From NCBI GenBank assembly GCA_002720095.2, contig PBGP02000005.1:3747-67746 (forward strand): DNA of 64,000 nucleotides. Direction: 5' to 3'. Source of the stretch: Methanobacteriota archaeon (GTDB taxonomy: Archaea; Thermoplasmatota; Poseidoniia; Poseidoniales; Poseidoniaceae). Of the stretch, positions 1-9,392 are shown piece after piece; within the stretch, counting starts at the first letter, position 1; every line of letters begins with the position of its first letter. A program made the translations under genes and the position numbers. The notes under the pieces were generated by a model that saw only the letters and a list, made by a program, of their open reading frames with translations, had not been told where the DNA came from and searched no databases.

Positions 1-62
1 TAGAGGAAGTGTATTTGATTTTTCATTGAAAACAGTATTAATTTCTATTTTAAAAGGTCATT

Positions 63-241
63 ATGTCCAGACAATCTAACCAAGAGCTCCTAAAAAACCA
101 AATAGATGAGGAATAAATTGATGAAAATGATGAATTAACTGAATTTAAAAAATGGATTGAGAAGAATCTAATATTATTTGTTTCATTACAAATTCTGTGT
201 TTGCATTAATTATAATATTATTTTATACTATTGTAGGTTAA
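63..241 (+). pseudogene. possible decayed small membrane-protein ORF (in-frame stop plus apparent frameshift)
   Basis: Reads MSRQSNQELLKNQIDEE*IDENDELTEFKKWIEK, then after a frame change ..NSVFALIIILFYTIVG*. The residue composition suggests an acidic N-terminus plus one TM helix. Confidence 0.3.
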
Positions 242-1438
242 CTAATTAATTTCAACAAGCATTGCAACAGCATTTCCTCCACCCAAGCACAAACTTACAA
301 TCCCATTCCTTGCTTGTAATCTACGCATTGCTTGGAACATTGTAATTAAACAACGTGTTCCTGAAGTTCCTATTGGGTGTCCAAGAGAAACTGCACCTCC
401 ATGTAAATTTAATTTTTCTTCTGGAATTCCAACACCTGCTAATACTGCGCATGAAGCAGAGGCAAATGCTTCATTATGTTCAAAAACATCTACATCATCA
501 ACACTCAAATTATTTCTTTCTAACAATGAATTAATTGCTGGAATTGGTGCAGCCATCACTCTTTCTGGTTCTACTCCACTAGTTACATAATCCCTAATTG
601 AACAGTATACTGTTAATCCATGTTCTTCAGCAAAATCTGCGCTTGTAACTAATACTGCCGATGCACCATCTGAAAGTTGACTTGCATTTCCTGCGGTAAC
701 TACTCCCTCTTCAAGGAAAGCTGGTTTCATTTCTGATAATTTTTCTAATGAAATATTTTCTCTAATTCCTTCATCTCTTTCTAATAAAATTTCATTTCCC
801 TCTCGATCTACTCCTTTTACAGGAAATGATTCTTCATCAAACCATCCATTTACCCAAGCATTGTTTGCTTTAGCATGGCTTGAAACACTAAATTTATCTA
901 TTAATTCTCTGGATAAAGAAAATTCATTTGCAACGATCTCACCTGTGTTTCCCATATGTACATCATTGTAAACGTCCCATAATCCATCATGAATCATCAC
1001 ATTTACCAAATCTTCAGGAGGTACAGGTTCACCTCTTTTTGATTTAAAAACCAACTTTGGGGCATTTGTCATTGATTCCATACCTCCTGCAATAATACAT
1101 TTATTTTCACCGCATTTTATGCTATTTGCGGCTAACATTACTGCTTTCAAAGCAGACCCACAGACTTTGTTTACCGTATATGCAGCTGTACTAACTGGTA
1201 GACCTGAATGAATTGCCACTTGTCTAGCAGGAGCTTGTCCAGAACCAGCTTGCAAAACCTGTCCAAAAATAAGTTCATCAATTAAATTTGACTTAGGGTT
1301 TATTCTGGTTCTTGAAAGTAATTCTTTCACAACTAATACCCCTAAATCAATTGCTGAATATTCTCTTAATGCGCCACGATATTTGCCAATAGGTGTACGC
1401 GCAAAACCACAAATTACAACCTCTGAAGATTTCCCCAT
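242..1438 (-). CDS. acetyl-CoA C-acetyltransferase (thiolase)
   Basis: 398 aa ORF; thiolase motifs VNKVCGSALKAV, GGMESMTNAP, NEAFA and GGAVSLGHPIGTSGTR. Confidence 0.93.
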   Translation of the reverse strand: MGKSSEVVICGFARTPIGKYRGALREYSAIDLGVLVVKELLSRTRINPKSNLIDELIFGQVLQAGSGQAPARQVAIHSGLPVSTAAYTVNKVCGSALKAVMLAANSIKCGENKCIIAGGMESMTNAPKLVFKSKRGEPVPPEDLVNVMIHDGLWDVYNDVHMGNTGEIVANEFSLSRELIDKFSVSSHAKANNAWVNGWFDEESFPVKGVDREGNEILLERDEGIRENISLEKLSEMKPAFLEEGVVTAGNASQLSDGASAVLVTSADFAEEHGLTVYCSIRDYVTSGVEPERVMAAPIPAINSLLERNNLSVDDVDVFEHNEAFASASCAVLAGVGIPEEKLNLHGGAVSLGHPIGTSGTRCLITMFQAMRRLQARNGIVSLCLGGGNAVAMLVEIN

Positions 1439-1542
1439 ATTACCTTCTCATAATTACCATGTTTTTAAATTAAAAAGATGTAAATAGACTTAGAATTATC
1501 AAAATATCCAAACATCCTTTTGTATAGACATCGATTCGGCGT

Positions 1543-2985
1543 ATGGCGGGGGGATGGACAATGCCAGTAAGATTAGGGCCTGCGGGGGTACCGCTATCGT
1601 GTAAAGGGCGAACAATTGTTGAGGGTATGGACGACATAATCAGTCTAGGAATGGATGCGATGGAAGTCCAAACCGTGAGAATGGTTGCTCCTAGTCATTT
1701 CGAGCAATATTGGCAAGCTGGTGCATTGTCCTACAAAGCAGATTTTGAATTGAATATTCATGGACCATATTATTCTGAAATTCTTGGAAACAGAATGAAG
1801 CTTAATCGTACACTTTCTAAACTAGAAGCGAGTTTACAGGCTGCAAAGGTACTTAATGCCAGACACATAACTTGTCATGTGGGACCTTATTTTGATAACT
1901 CAAAAGGTAGAGAATCAAACGAGATAGCGGCTAACATTTTTGCAGGAGTTGTAGACAGGGTTCACGAGATTTGGGAGGAGGATAATGATCATCCTGTATT
2001 CCCATGGCTATCTGAAAAAACACCAACTAAAATCGGAATAGAAACTAGCGGAAAACAAAATTTATGGGGAAGTATTGAAGAAGTTCTCGAAGTTGTTAAT
2101 CATGTTGAACATACAGTTCCAGTGATTAATTTTGCGCACATTCACTCCAGAGGACATGGTCGACTAAAAACTAGTGAAGATTATGGAGAGTTGTTTGATT
2201 TAGTTAGAGAGACTATAGGAACAAAAGAATTTTATTGTCATTTCTCAGGGGTAGAACATCTTATGGGAAATGCGCTTCATTACACTCAAATTAAAAAATC
2301 TGACCTAAATTTCGAACCTTTGGCTGAATTTTTAGTTGAAGACGGTGATTGGTTAGATGTAACTATTATCTCAGACTCTCCACTCTTAGAGCATGATGCA
2401 ATGTACATGAGCCAGTTAATCAGCAAATCTAGACATAGGCAACTCGAGCGTAAAGCAAGAGAACAAAGAAGACGAGAACTAGCATTAAAATCTGGAATGA
2501 GCCCTGAAGAATTAGAAATTCGTGAAAAAGAAGCAGCAGAAAAAAGACGTAATGCTGAGGCATCAGCACCAATTCAAATGTTCGATGAAATTGATATTGA
2601 CCCAAGAAAAATACTAGACACTAAAACAGTCGCTCAATTAAAAGAAATTTGTAGAGAAAAAGAGTTGCCTGTTTCTGGTAAGAAAAATGATTTAATTCAA
2701 AGATTATATGTTAAGATGATGGAAGAAAAAGAAATCGAAAAGCGTATAGAGGTTTATGAACATAAAACTGTAGCTCAACTCAAAGATTTGCTTAGAGAGA
2801 TGAATGTCCCTGTTTCTGGAACAAAACCCGAGCTAATCAGTAAGTTAATGGTTGCAGAAGATGAATTAATGGAACAATCTGAATTAGAAAAACAAAATTC
2901 AGATACATCTGATTTCAAAGGTGATAAATCTAAAGAAAATGAAGACGATTTATTTTCCAACGAGGATGACGATGATTTATTCTAA
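1543..2985 (+). CDS. endonuclease IV-like/xylose isomerase-like TIM barrel protein with two C-terminal SAP domains
   Basis: N-terminal ELNIHGPYY, ITCHVGPY, GIETSGKQ and FAHIHSRGHG resemble AP endonuclease IV metal-site motifs. C-terminus has two KTVAQLKEICREKELPVSGKKNDLIQRL-type SAP motifs. An alternative start is at 1561. Confidence 0.8.
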   Translation: MAGGWTMPVRLGPAGVPLSCKGRTIVEGMDDIISLGMDAMEVQTVRMVAPSHFEQYWQAGALSYKADFELNIHGPYYSEILGNRMKLNRTLSKLEASLQAAKVLNARHITCHVGPYFDNSKGRESNEIAANIFAGVVDRVHEIWEEDNDHPVFPWLSEKTPTKIGIETSGKQNLWGSIEEVLEVVNHVEHTVPVINFAHIHSRGHGRLKTSEDYGELFDLVRETIGTKEFYCHFSGVEHLMGNALHYTQIKKSDLNFEPLAEFLVEDGDWLDVTIISDSPLLEHDAMYMSQLISKSRHRQLERKAREQRRRELALKSGMSPEELEIREKEAAEKRRNAEASAPIQMFDEIDIDPRKILDTKTVAQLKEICREKELPVSGKKNDLIQRLYVKMMEEKEIEKRIEVYEHKTVAQLKDLLREMNVPVSGTKPELISKLMVAEDELMEQSELEKQNSDTSDFKGDKSKENEDDLFSNEDDDDLF

Positions 2986-3037
2986 GCGTAATTTAGCGCA
3001 AGTCTTGAAAAGAGTAAATCAATCGTGATGTTGTTCT

Positions 3038-3111
3038 GGGACAGTAGCTTAGCCTGGGAGAGCGCCGCACTGAAGATGCGGAGGTCGCTGGTTCAAGTCC
3101 GGCCTGTCCCA
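3038..3111 (+). tRNA. tRNA-Phe (GAA)
   Basis: Cloverleaf: acceptor GGGACAG/CTGTCCC, D-arm GCTTAGCCTGGGAGAGC, anticodon arm CCGCA-CTGAAGA-TGCGG (anticodon GAA), T-arm GCTGGTTCAAGTCCGGC, discriminator A. CCA not encoded, no intron. Confidence 0.95.
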
Positions 3112-3129
3112 CTCTTCAAATCTCTCAAC

Positions 3130-3939
3130 TTACAAGTTTTCAAAAAGTTTTGATTGGAATCGGTGTAAGTCAGCAATACCTTTTTTAGACATTTCAATTA
3201 ATTGTGTTAATTGTTCTCCTGTAAACGTTGATTCCTCACCAGTACCTTGAATTTCAACGAATTCTCCGTTACTTGTCATTATTACATTCATATCAACATC
3301 TGCATTACTGTCTAAATTATAGTCAAGATCTAGATAAACATCATCATCAATTAACCCAACACTTATGGCAGCAACATCATTTCTCATTACAGACTGTTCA
3401 TGTGCTGTCATTTCTGAATTTGTCAGTTCTATATCATCTAAATCTTGATTTAACCGTTTCTCTAATGGTATACAATCCCCGCTTTTAATCAATCTTCTAA
3501 TGGCTAATCTCAATGCTATTGAGGCCGCAGTGATTGATGCACATCTTGTACCCCCATCTGCATTAAGCACATCACAGTCAACAGTCAAAGAAATTGGACC
3601 CAATTCATCCAAATTGACTACTCCCCTTAATGACCTAGCAATCAATCTTTCAATTTCCATAGTTCTGCCCTTAGCTCCTTGTCTCTCTCTTCTAAACCTG
3701 GTATCTGTTGAACCTGGCATCAACGAATATTCCGCATTAACCCAACCTCGGTTACCATCTCTTGGAAACCACCTTGGTAAACTTGGTGCCTTAGTTGCAC
3801 ACGCAAGCACTACTGTATTTCCCTGACGATATAGAACTGATGCTAATGCGTTTTCGGTAAAATCCAATTCTACTACTGGTTCTCTCATTTGTGATTTCTC
3901 TCTACTACTTTCAATCGGAGTGGCTTTTAGTTTGCCCAT
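3130..3939 (-). CDS. rph: ribonuclease PH (bacterial type)
   Basis: GRTMEIERLIARSLRGVV, TVDCDVLNADGGTRCASITAA, LDLDYNLDSNADVDMNVIMT and FVEIQGTGE are RNase PH signatures. Confidence 0.9.
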   Translation of the reverse strand: MGKLKATPIESSREKSQMREPVVELDFTENALASVLYRQGNTVVLACATKAPSLPRWFPRDGNRGWVNAEYSLMPGSTDTRFRRERQGAKGRTMEIERLIARSLRGVVNLDELGPISLTVDCDVLNADGGTRCASITAASIALRLAIRRLIKSGDCIPLEKRLNQDLDDIELTNSEMTAHEQSVMRNDVAAISVGLIDDDVYLDLDYNLDSNADVDMNVIMTSNGEFVEIQGTGEESTFTGEQLTQLIEMSKKGIADLHRFQSKLFENL

Positions 3940-4089
3940 AAGGTCCGCTCTCTAGTTTACTTCTCAACCTTTTCTATATTTTTAATAAAAAATCAATTGA
4001 AACAATTTTATTAATCAAAATTGATTAGAAACCAAGTACAAAAGATTAACATTGCTTACCTGCGGGGCTTTATAAGGGGGGTTAAAAAA

Positions 4090-4800
4090 TTGAGTACACG
4101 AGTTGACAAAGCAATTGAAGCTTTTTCCCGAGGAGACCCTATTTGCGTTTTTGATTCTGAATATCGTGAAGGTGAAACTGATTTGCTTTTTTCAGCAATA
4201 AAGATTACAGAAGAAAAAATTAGAACATTAAGAAAGGAATGTGGTGGATTATTATTTCTAGCCATTGGAAACGAAATAGGTGAAATGTTTGGACTACCGT
4301 ATTTGCAAGAACTATATGATAATTCTATCTTGAATGATTCTTATCCTACTCTGAAGGAATTATCAACTAATGATTTAAAATATGACTCTAAATCTGCATT
4401 TACACTTTCAATTAATCATAGAGACACATATACTGGAATCACCGATTCAGATCGTTGCTTGACAACTAAAAGGTTTGCTGAATTGAGTAGTGAATTGATA
4501 TCAAAAAAGGATAGGGAATCAATCGCGGCTAGTAAATTAGGTAGTGAATTCAGAACACCAGGACATATTCCTGTATGTCTAGAGCAAAAAGGTGGGTTGA
4601 AAACTAGGGAAGGACATACAGAACTTGCCGTTGCAGTCTCACGATTAGCGAACGAACCACCTGTTGTGATAGGTGCTGAAATGCTTCAACCAGAGGGTAG
4701 TGCAGCATTAAGCGTGGAGGATGCTAAAAAATGGGCCTCAGAAAGAGGTATACTATTTTTAACAGGTGATGAGATTAAGAAGAAGATCCAAGGTGATTAA
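4090..4800 (+). CDS. ribB: 3,4-dihydroxy-2-butanone 4-phosphate synthase
   Basis: FDSEYREGETDLLF and FRTPGHIPVCLEQKGGLKTREGHTELAV are RibB motifs. Start moved to TTG 4090 because a G-rich RBS lies just upstream (track start is 4021). Confidence 0.9.
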   Translation: MSTRVDKAIEAFSRGDPICVFDSEYREGETDLLFSAIKITEEKIRTLRKECGGLLFLAIGNEIGEMFGLPYLQELYDNSILNDSYPTLKELSTNDLKYDSKSAFTLSINHRDTYTGITDSDRCLTTKRFAELSSELISKKDRESIAASKLGSEFRTPGHIPVCLEQKGGLKTREGHTELAVAVSRLANEPPVVIGAEMLQPEGSAALSVEDAKKWASERGILFLTGDEIKKKIQGD

Positions 4801-5247
4801 ATGAAACGTGTGTTAGCTGTGGGTGTTTTTGATTTACTACATGCAGGACATTTACACTATCTGGAACAAGCCAAATCACTTGGAAATGATTTAACTGTAA
4901 TTGTAGCACACGACGATACTGTTAGACAAAGAAAGCATGAACCTATCACTTTACAGGATATGAGAAAAAGAATGGTGGAGGGTTTAAAACCCGTAGATTC
5001 TGTCTACATTGGAAACCCTCCTGGAATTTCGATGTTTGAAATCTTAGTTGATATTGAACCGGATATTATTGCATTAGGATACGATCAAGAACATGCTGAA
5101 GAGTGGATTAGAAAAGAATTAGATGCACGCAATCTATCTCACATAGATGTAAAAAGAGTTGAAGGTTTGGAAGGAGATTTAGACGGAACAAGAAAAATTG
5201 TTAGTAAAATCATTGACTTATGGAATGTAGTTAAAATGGATGAGTGA
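4801..5247 (+). CDS. ribL: FAD synthase, archaeal RibL-type (cytidylyltransferase-like)
   Basis: GVFDLLHAGHLHYLEQAKSLG is an HxGH nucleotidyltransferase motif; lies inside a riboflavin gene cluster. Confidence 0.85.
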   Translation: MKRVLAVGVFDLLHAGHLHYLEQAKSLGNDLTVIVAHDDTVRQRKHEPITLQDMRKRMVEGLKPVDSVYIGNPPGISMFEILVDIEPDIIALGYDQEHAEEWIRKELDARNLSHIDVKRVEGLEGDLDGTRKIVSKIIDLWNVVKMDE

Positions 5248-5851
5248 AATGTTTTCGGGTATTGTGGCAGGGCTTGGAATTGTTGAACATATTGAAGATA
5301 AAAATCAACTAAGACATATTAGAATTAGATTGCCTGAAGGAGCTAAAGAAAATATATCTCAAGGTGCTAGTATCTCACTAGATGGTGTTTGCCTTACTGT
5401 TGTAGAATTTAGTGAACATACGGCTAGTTTTGATATCATTGATGAAACATTGAGTAGAACTACTTTATCAAAAGTTGAAATTGGTGATATGATTAATATT
5501 GAGAGAGCAATGAAATATGGAGATGAAATTGGTGGCCATAATGTTTCTGGACATATCGATCATATGGCTGAAATAATTAAAATAAACACTCCAGAAAATA
5601 ATCACATTGTCAAATTAAAAATTCCATCAAATTATATGCCATATATCATTGAAAAGGGTTACATTGCATTAGATGGTTGTAGTCTTACAATTGCTGAAGT
5701 ATTCAATGATGGATTCAATGTTTGTTTGATTCCAGAAACATTACGTCGAACAACCTTTGGATTCAAAAAGGAAGGCGACTTCGTGAACTTTGAGATAGAG
5801 GCCAATACCAAGGCAATCGTAGATTCAATCAATAGAAAGAAAGGTGATTAA
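5240..5851 (+). CDS. ribE: riboflavin synthase alpha subunit (bacterial-type, two lumazine-binding repeats)
   Basis: MFSGIVAGLGIVE, SISLDGVCLTV, GGHNVSGHIDH, IALDGCSLTIAEV. Confidence 0.92.
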   Translation: MSEMFSGIVAGLGIVEHIEDKNQLRHIRIRLPEGAKENISQGASISLDGVCLTVVEFSEHTASFDIIDETLSRTTLSKVEIGDMINIERAMKYGDEIGGHNVSGHIDHMAEIIKINTPENNHIVKLKIPSNYMPYIIEKGYIALDGCSLTIAEVFNDGFNVCLIPETLRRTTFGFKKEGDFVNFEIEANTKAIVDSINRKKGD

Positions 5852-6299
5852 AATGAAAGGTTCAATACATATTATTTGTACATCATACCATAAACAACAA
5901 ATAGAAAAAATGTTGGAAGTGGCTAAAAAAACTGCTAAGGAAGAGGGTAGACAAATAGGTAAAGTTTATTGGTTACCTGGGGTTTTAGAGATCCCATATG
6001 GAATTAGGAAAATTTCGCATATAAATACGGCATATGAATATGAAAAAACTCAACATGATGGTTTTGTTGTGTTAGGAATTATTGAGAAGGGTAAAACTAA
6101 ACATGGTAAAGTGATAGGTCAAGCAGTGATTAAAGACTTAATTAAATTTCAAACAGGGAAAGGTGGAAGACCAGTGGGAATTGGAATCATAGGCCCTGAT
6201 GCAACTCCAGAACAAATTGAAGAGAGATTGGAAATGCATGCTAAAAATGCAGTTTTGGCAGTATCACACTTAATGAAAAGAATTAGTGAATGGGAGTGA
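5844..6299 (+). CDS. ribH: 6,7-dimethyl-8-ribityllumazine synthase
   Basis: WLPGVLEIPYGIRK, DGFVVLGIIEKGKTKHGKVI; follows ribE. Confidence 0.85.
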   Translation: MIKMKGSIHIICTSYHKQQIEKMLEVAKKTAKEEGRQIGKVYWLPGVLEIPYGIRKISHINTAYEYEKTQHDGFVVLGIIEKGKTKHGKVIGQAVIKDLIKFQTGKGGRPVGIGIIGPDATPEQIEERLEMHAKNAVLAVSHLMKRISEWE

Positions 6300-6305
6300 A
6301 AAAAA

Positions 6306-7235
6306 ATGAGTGATATAAGAAATGTAATAATTATTGGAAGCGGTCCTGCAGGTTATACTGCTGGACTTTATACTGCTAGAGCCATGTTAGAACCTTTGAT
6401 GTTCTCCGGCTATGCTTCAGGTGGACAGTTAATGCTGACAAGTGATGTCGAAAATTTTCCTGGATATCCCCAAGGAATTACTGGACCAGAGATGATGATG
6501 CATCTAAGAGAACAAGCAGAAAGGTTCGGTTGTGAAGTAATTGACAAAAATGTAGCATCAGTTGATTTTTCTTCTAAACCATTCAAAGTTACGGTTGAAA
6601 ATGAAGTATTTCAATCTCATGCAATTATTGTTTGTACTGGAGCTGAAGCAATTTGGCTCAATGCAGAAAATGAAGATGCACAAAAAGGAAGAGGAATCTC
6701 TACTTGTGCTACATGTGATGGAGCATTTTTCAGAGATGAAGAAGTGTTGGTAATTGGTGGCGGGGATTCTGCTATGGAAGAAGCAACATTCTTGACAAGA
6801 TTTGCAAGTAAAGTTACAATTTTAAACAGAAGAGATGTATTTAGGGCTTCTACAATAATGTATGAAAGGGCCGCTGCAAATCCCAAAATTGAAATTAGAC
6901 CATTTAGACAAATTAAGAAATGGCTTTCAAATGAACAAGGCCTTACTGGTGCTTTAATTGAAGATCCGAGAGACGGTTCAACAGAAGAAATTAGCGCTAC
7001 TGGTGCTTTTATTGCAATAGGTCATAAACCAATCACTAAATTTTTAGACGAACAAATAGAAACTGACGATGAAGGATACATCTTACATAAAGAGCATACA
7101 ATGACTTCAATTCCCGGTGTTTTTGCAGCGGGAGATGTAGTTGATACAAGATATCGTCAAGCAATTACTGCTGCTGGAATGGGATGTCAAGCAGCAATAG
7201 ATTGTGAACGTTGGTTAGAAGATAATGTCCATTGA
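6306..7235 (+). CDS. trxB: thioredoxin reductase
   Basis: GSGPAGYTAGLYTARA, CATCDGAFF, GGGDSAMEEA, GVFAAGDVVDTRYRQAITAAGMG. Confidence 0.95.
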   Translation: MSDIRNVIIIGSGPAGYTAGLYTARAMLEPLMFSGYASGGQLMLTSDVENFPGYPQGITGPEMMMHLREQAERFGCEVIDKNVASVDFSSKPFKVTVENEVFQSHAIIVCTGAEAIWLNAENEDAQKGRGISTCATCDGAFFRDEEVLVIGGGDSAMEEATFLTRFASKVTILNRRDVFRASTIMYERAAANPKIEIRPFRQIKKWLSNEQGLTGALIEDPRDGSTEEISATGAFIAIGHKPITKFLDEQIETDDEGYILHKEHTMTSIPGVFAAGDVVDTRYRQAITAAGMGCQAAIDCERWLEDNVH

Positions 7236-7244
7236 GGTATATTT

Positions 7245-8303
7245 GTGTTAGATGACCGTTATGCTCGTCAAATAATCCTACCAGAGATAGGAGAAATAGG
7301 TCAGCAAAAATTGAAAGAGTGTTCAATTGTTGTAATTGGTGCAGGAGGTTTAGGTTCTCCAGCTCTTTTGTATCTTGCAGCAGCAGGTATTGGAAATATT
7401 ACAATTGTTGATGGGGATCTTGTAGAATCTAGTAATTTACATAGACAAGTATTGTATAATGAATCTGATATAGGAACAAAAAAAGCAGAAACTGCTGCTA
7501 AAAAATTAAAAGAAATAAATTCTCAAATAGAAATTAAGTTTATTTCAGAATTTTTAAATGAAGAAAACGCTAAAGAAATTGTGCAAAATCACGATATTCT
7601 AATTGATGGTAGTGATAATATCCCTACTAGATATATTTTAGATGATATCTGTAAAGAAATAGGTATCCCTTGGGTACATGCATCGATACATCGCTTCGAA
7701 GGGCAAATAGCTTGCTTCAATATTTCAAATGGCCCTGGTTATCGCGATTTATTCCCAGATTCAGCATCTGCCGAAAGTGTTCCGAACTGTGCTGAAGCTG
7801 GAGTATTAGGAGTACTTCCTGGAATTATAGGTACCATTCAAGCCACTCAAGCTCTGAAAATTTGTTTGGGTATCGGAAATGATTTGAGAGGTAAAATATT
7901 GCTAGTTGATACAAAAACAATGAATTTTAGAACTATGGTTTATGAGAAAGAAAGAAGAATAACTACTAAGGAAAAACCTAAAAATATTTCTCCAAGAGAA
8001 GTTAAAGCTTTGATTGATGACGGTTGGGAGCCATTTATCATTGATTGCAGATCCCAAAAAGAGTATCAAATTGCAAAATTGAAGAATGTGGATTTATTTG
8101 TAAATCACACTCAAATCGAGTCAGTGATAAATAAAATACCTAAAGACAAAGATTTGCTTGTATATTGCCATCATGGCACGAGATCAATGTATACAATTTC
8201 GTACCTTTATAATAATGGATTTAGAGGTGAAAATTTATTCAATCTAGCTGGAGGAATTGATTCATGGGCCCTAAGTGTAGATTCATCCATTCGGAGATAT
8301 TAA
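7245..8303 (+). CDS. MoeB/ThiF-family adenylyltransferase with C-terminal rhodanese domain
   Basis: RYARQIILPEIGEIGQQKL, GAGGLGSPALLYLAAAGIG; rhodanese-like VYCHHGTRS near the C-terminus. Confidence 0.92.
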   Translation: MLDDRYARQIILPEIGEIGQQKLKECSIVVIGAGGLGSPALLYLAAAGIGNITIVDGDLVESSNLHRQVLYNESDIGTKKAETAAKKLKEINSQIEIKFISEFLNEENAKEIVQNHDILIDGSDNIPTRYILDDICKEIGIPWVHASIHRFEGQIACFNISNGPGYRDLFPDSASAESVPNCAEAGVLGVLPGIIGTIQATQALKICLGIGNDLRGKILLVDTKTMNFRTMVYEKERRITTKEKPKNISPREVKALIDDGWEPFIIDCRSQKEYQIAKLKNVDLFVNHTQIESVINKIPKDKDLLVYCHHGTRSMYTISYLYNNGFRGENLFNLAGGIDSWALSVDSSIRRY

Positions 8304-8381
8304 TTTAATATGCAAAATAGAAAATATTTACAAATTCTTTGATAACATTCATTTGAAGGTGTCCCTACAGGAGTGATTAAC

Positions 8382-9392
8382 ATGGCGAATCTCATCGTTG
8401 CGGACGAAAATAAAGGCAGGAGAGATTTGCTGGCAATTAATTTAGGAAGAGAAGGTTTCAATGTTACGAGAACCTCAACTTTGAGACAAACCGAAGGAAC
8501 TGCTCTAGCCACGATGCCAGAGGTACTTGTCATGGATGCCGAATGGAGATCCGCTGACGCTTTAGATACAGCTCAAAGGTTAATGGCCGATCCCGAATTT
8601 TCATTTAAGTCAAGAATAGTACTTTTAAGCAGAGACACTAGTAATGAAATGCTAGTTTCTGCTGCAAAAGCTGGAATTCATGAGGTTTTAGGTAAACCAC
8701 TAAATATGAATATTCTTATTACACAGCTTTGGAAACATGCAAAAAAACAATTTGTCCCCCCACCAGCAAATGTTAACACACATACATCTCAAGGTTTTTT
8801 TGATGTAAATTTATCATTAAAAGATCCTACTTGGGCTATGCCAATGTTGCAGAATATGCTTAACCCCGAAGTAATTAACCCTCAGTTCGTTGATGAAATT
8901 TTAGCAAGGTTAGCAGAAAATGAAATAGAAATAGAAGGTATAGATAGTTCCAACCTCGGCTCATTACTAAAAACAGTGTTTGGACAATTGTTAGAATCTC
9001 AGGTAGATAACGATGAAAATCCTCAAAGTAAAACCGTTCAAGAGAATATTGCCAATAAAAATGTTCCAAAATTGGGAACCTCATTAGAAGAGATTCTGCA
9101 AGACGAAGCAGATGAGTTAAGAGAAGAGATCTTAACTAAAATGGAGGAAATCCTCAGCGAAGAAATTCCGGAGATTACGGCTTTAGAGGATTATGCAAAA
9201 ATTAAAGTCGATCCAGAGTTCATTAATTTGGTTAAATATACCTCACAAAGCCTTGAAGAACTCTTGTGGGAAATTGGAATTCCTGGCAGACTTAATGACC
9301 CTAGCTTGAGTATATGGGTTGAGGATTCTTTAAAATCTGTTCAAGACATAATAAAAAGTATTCCAGATATACCGATTGATGACGAAGAATAA
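8382..9392 (+). CDS. response-regulator receiver-like domain protein with acidic helical C-terminus
   Basis: ANLIVADENKGRRDLLAINLGREGFNV, PEVLVMDAEW and AGIHEVLGKPLNMNIL are REC-like (LxxD..., ...KP). Confidence 0.65.
   Translation: MANLIVADENKGRRDLLAINLGREGFNVTRTSTLRQTEGTALATMPEVLVMDAEWRSADALDTAQRLMADPEFSFKSRIVLLSRDTSNEMLVSAAKAGIHEVLGKPLNMNILITQLWKHAKKQFVPPPANVNTHTSQGFFDVNLSLKDPTWAMPMLQNMLNPEVINPQFVDEILARLAENEIEIEGIDSSNLGSLLKTVFGQLLESQVDNDENPQSKTVQENIANKNVPKLGTSLEEILQDEADELREEILTKMEEILSEEIPEITALEDYAKIKVDPEFINLVKYTSQSLEELLWEIGIPGRLNDPSLSIWVEDSLKSVQDIIKSIPDIPIDDEE

Noticed and set aside
3228-3826. Plus-strand ORFs of 86 and 108 aa opposite rph
   Set aside because: Antisense to a strongly supported RNase PH gene; composition is consistent with antisense codon shadow.
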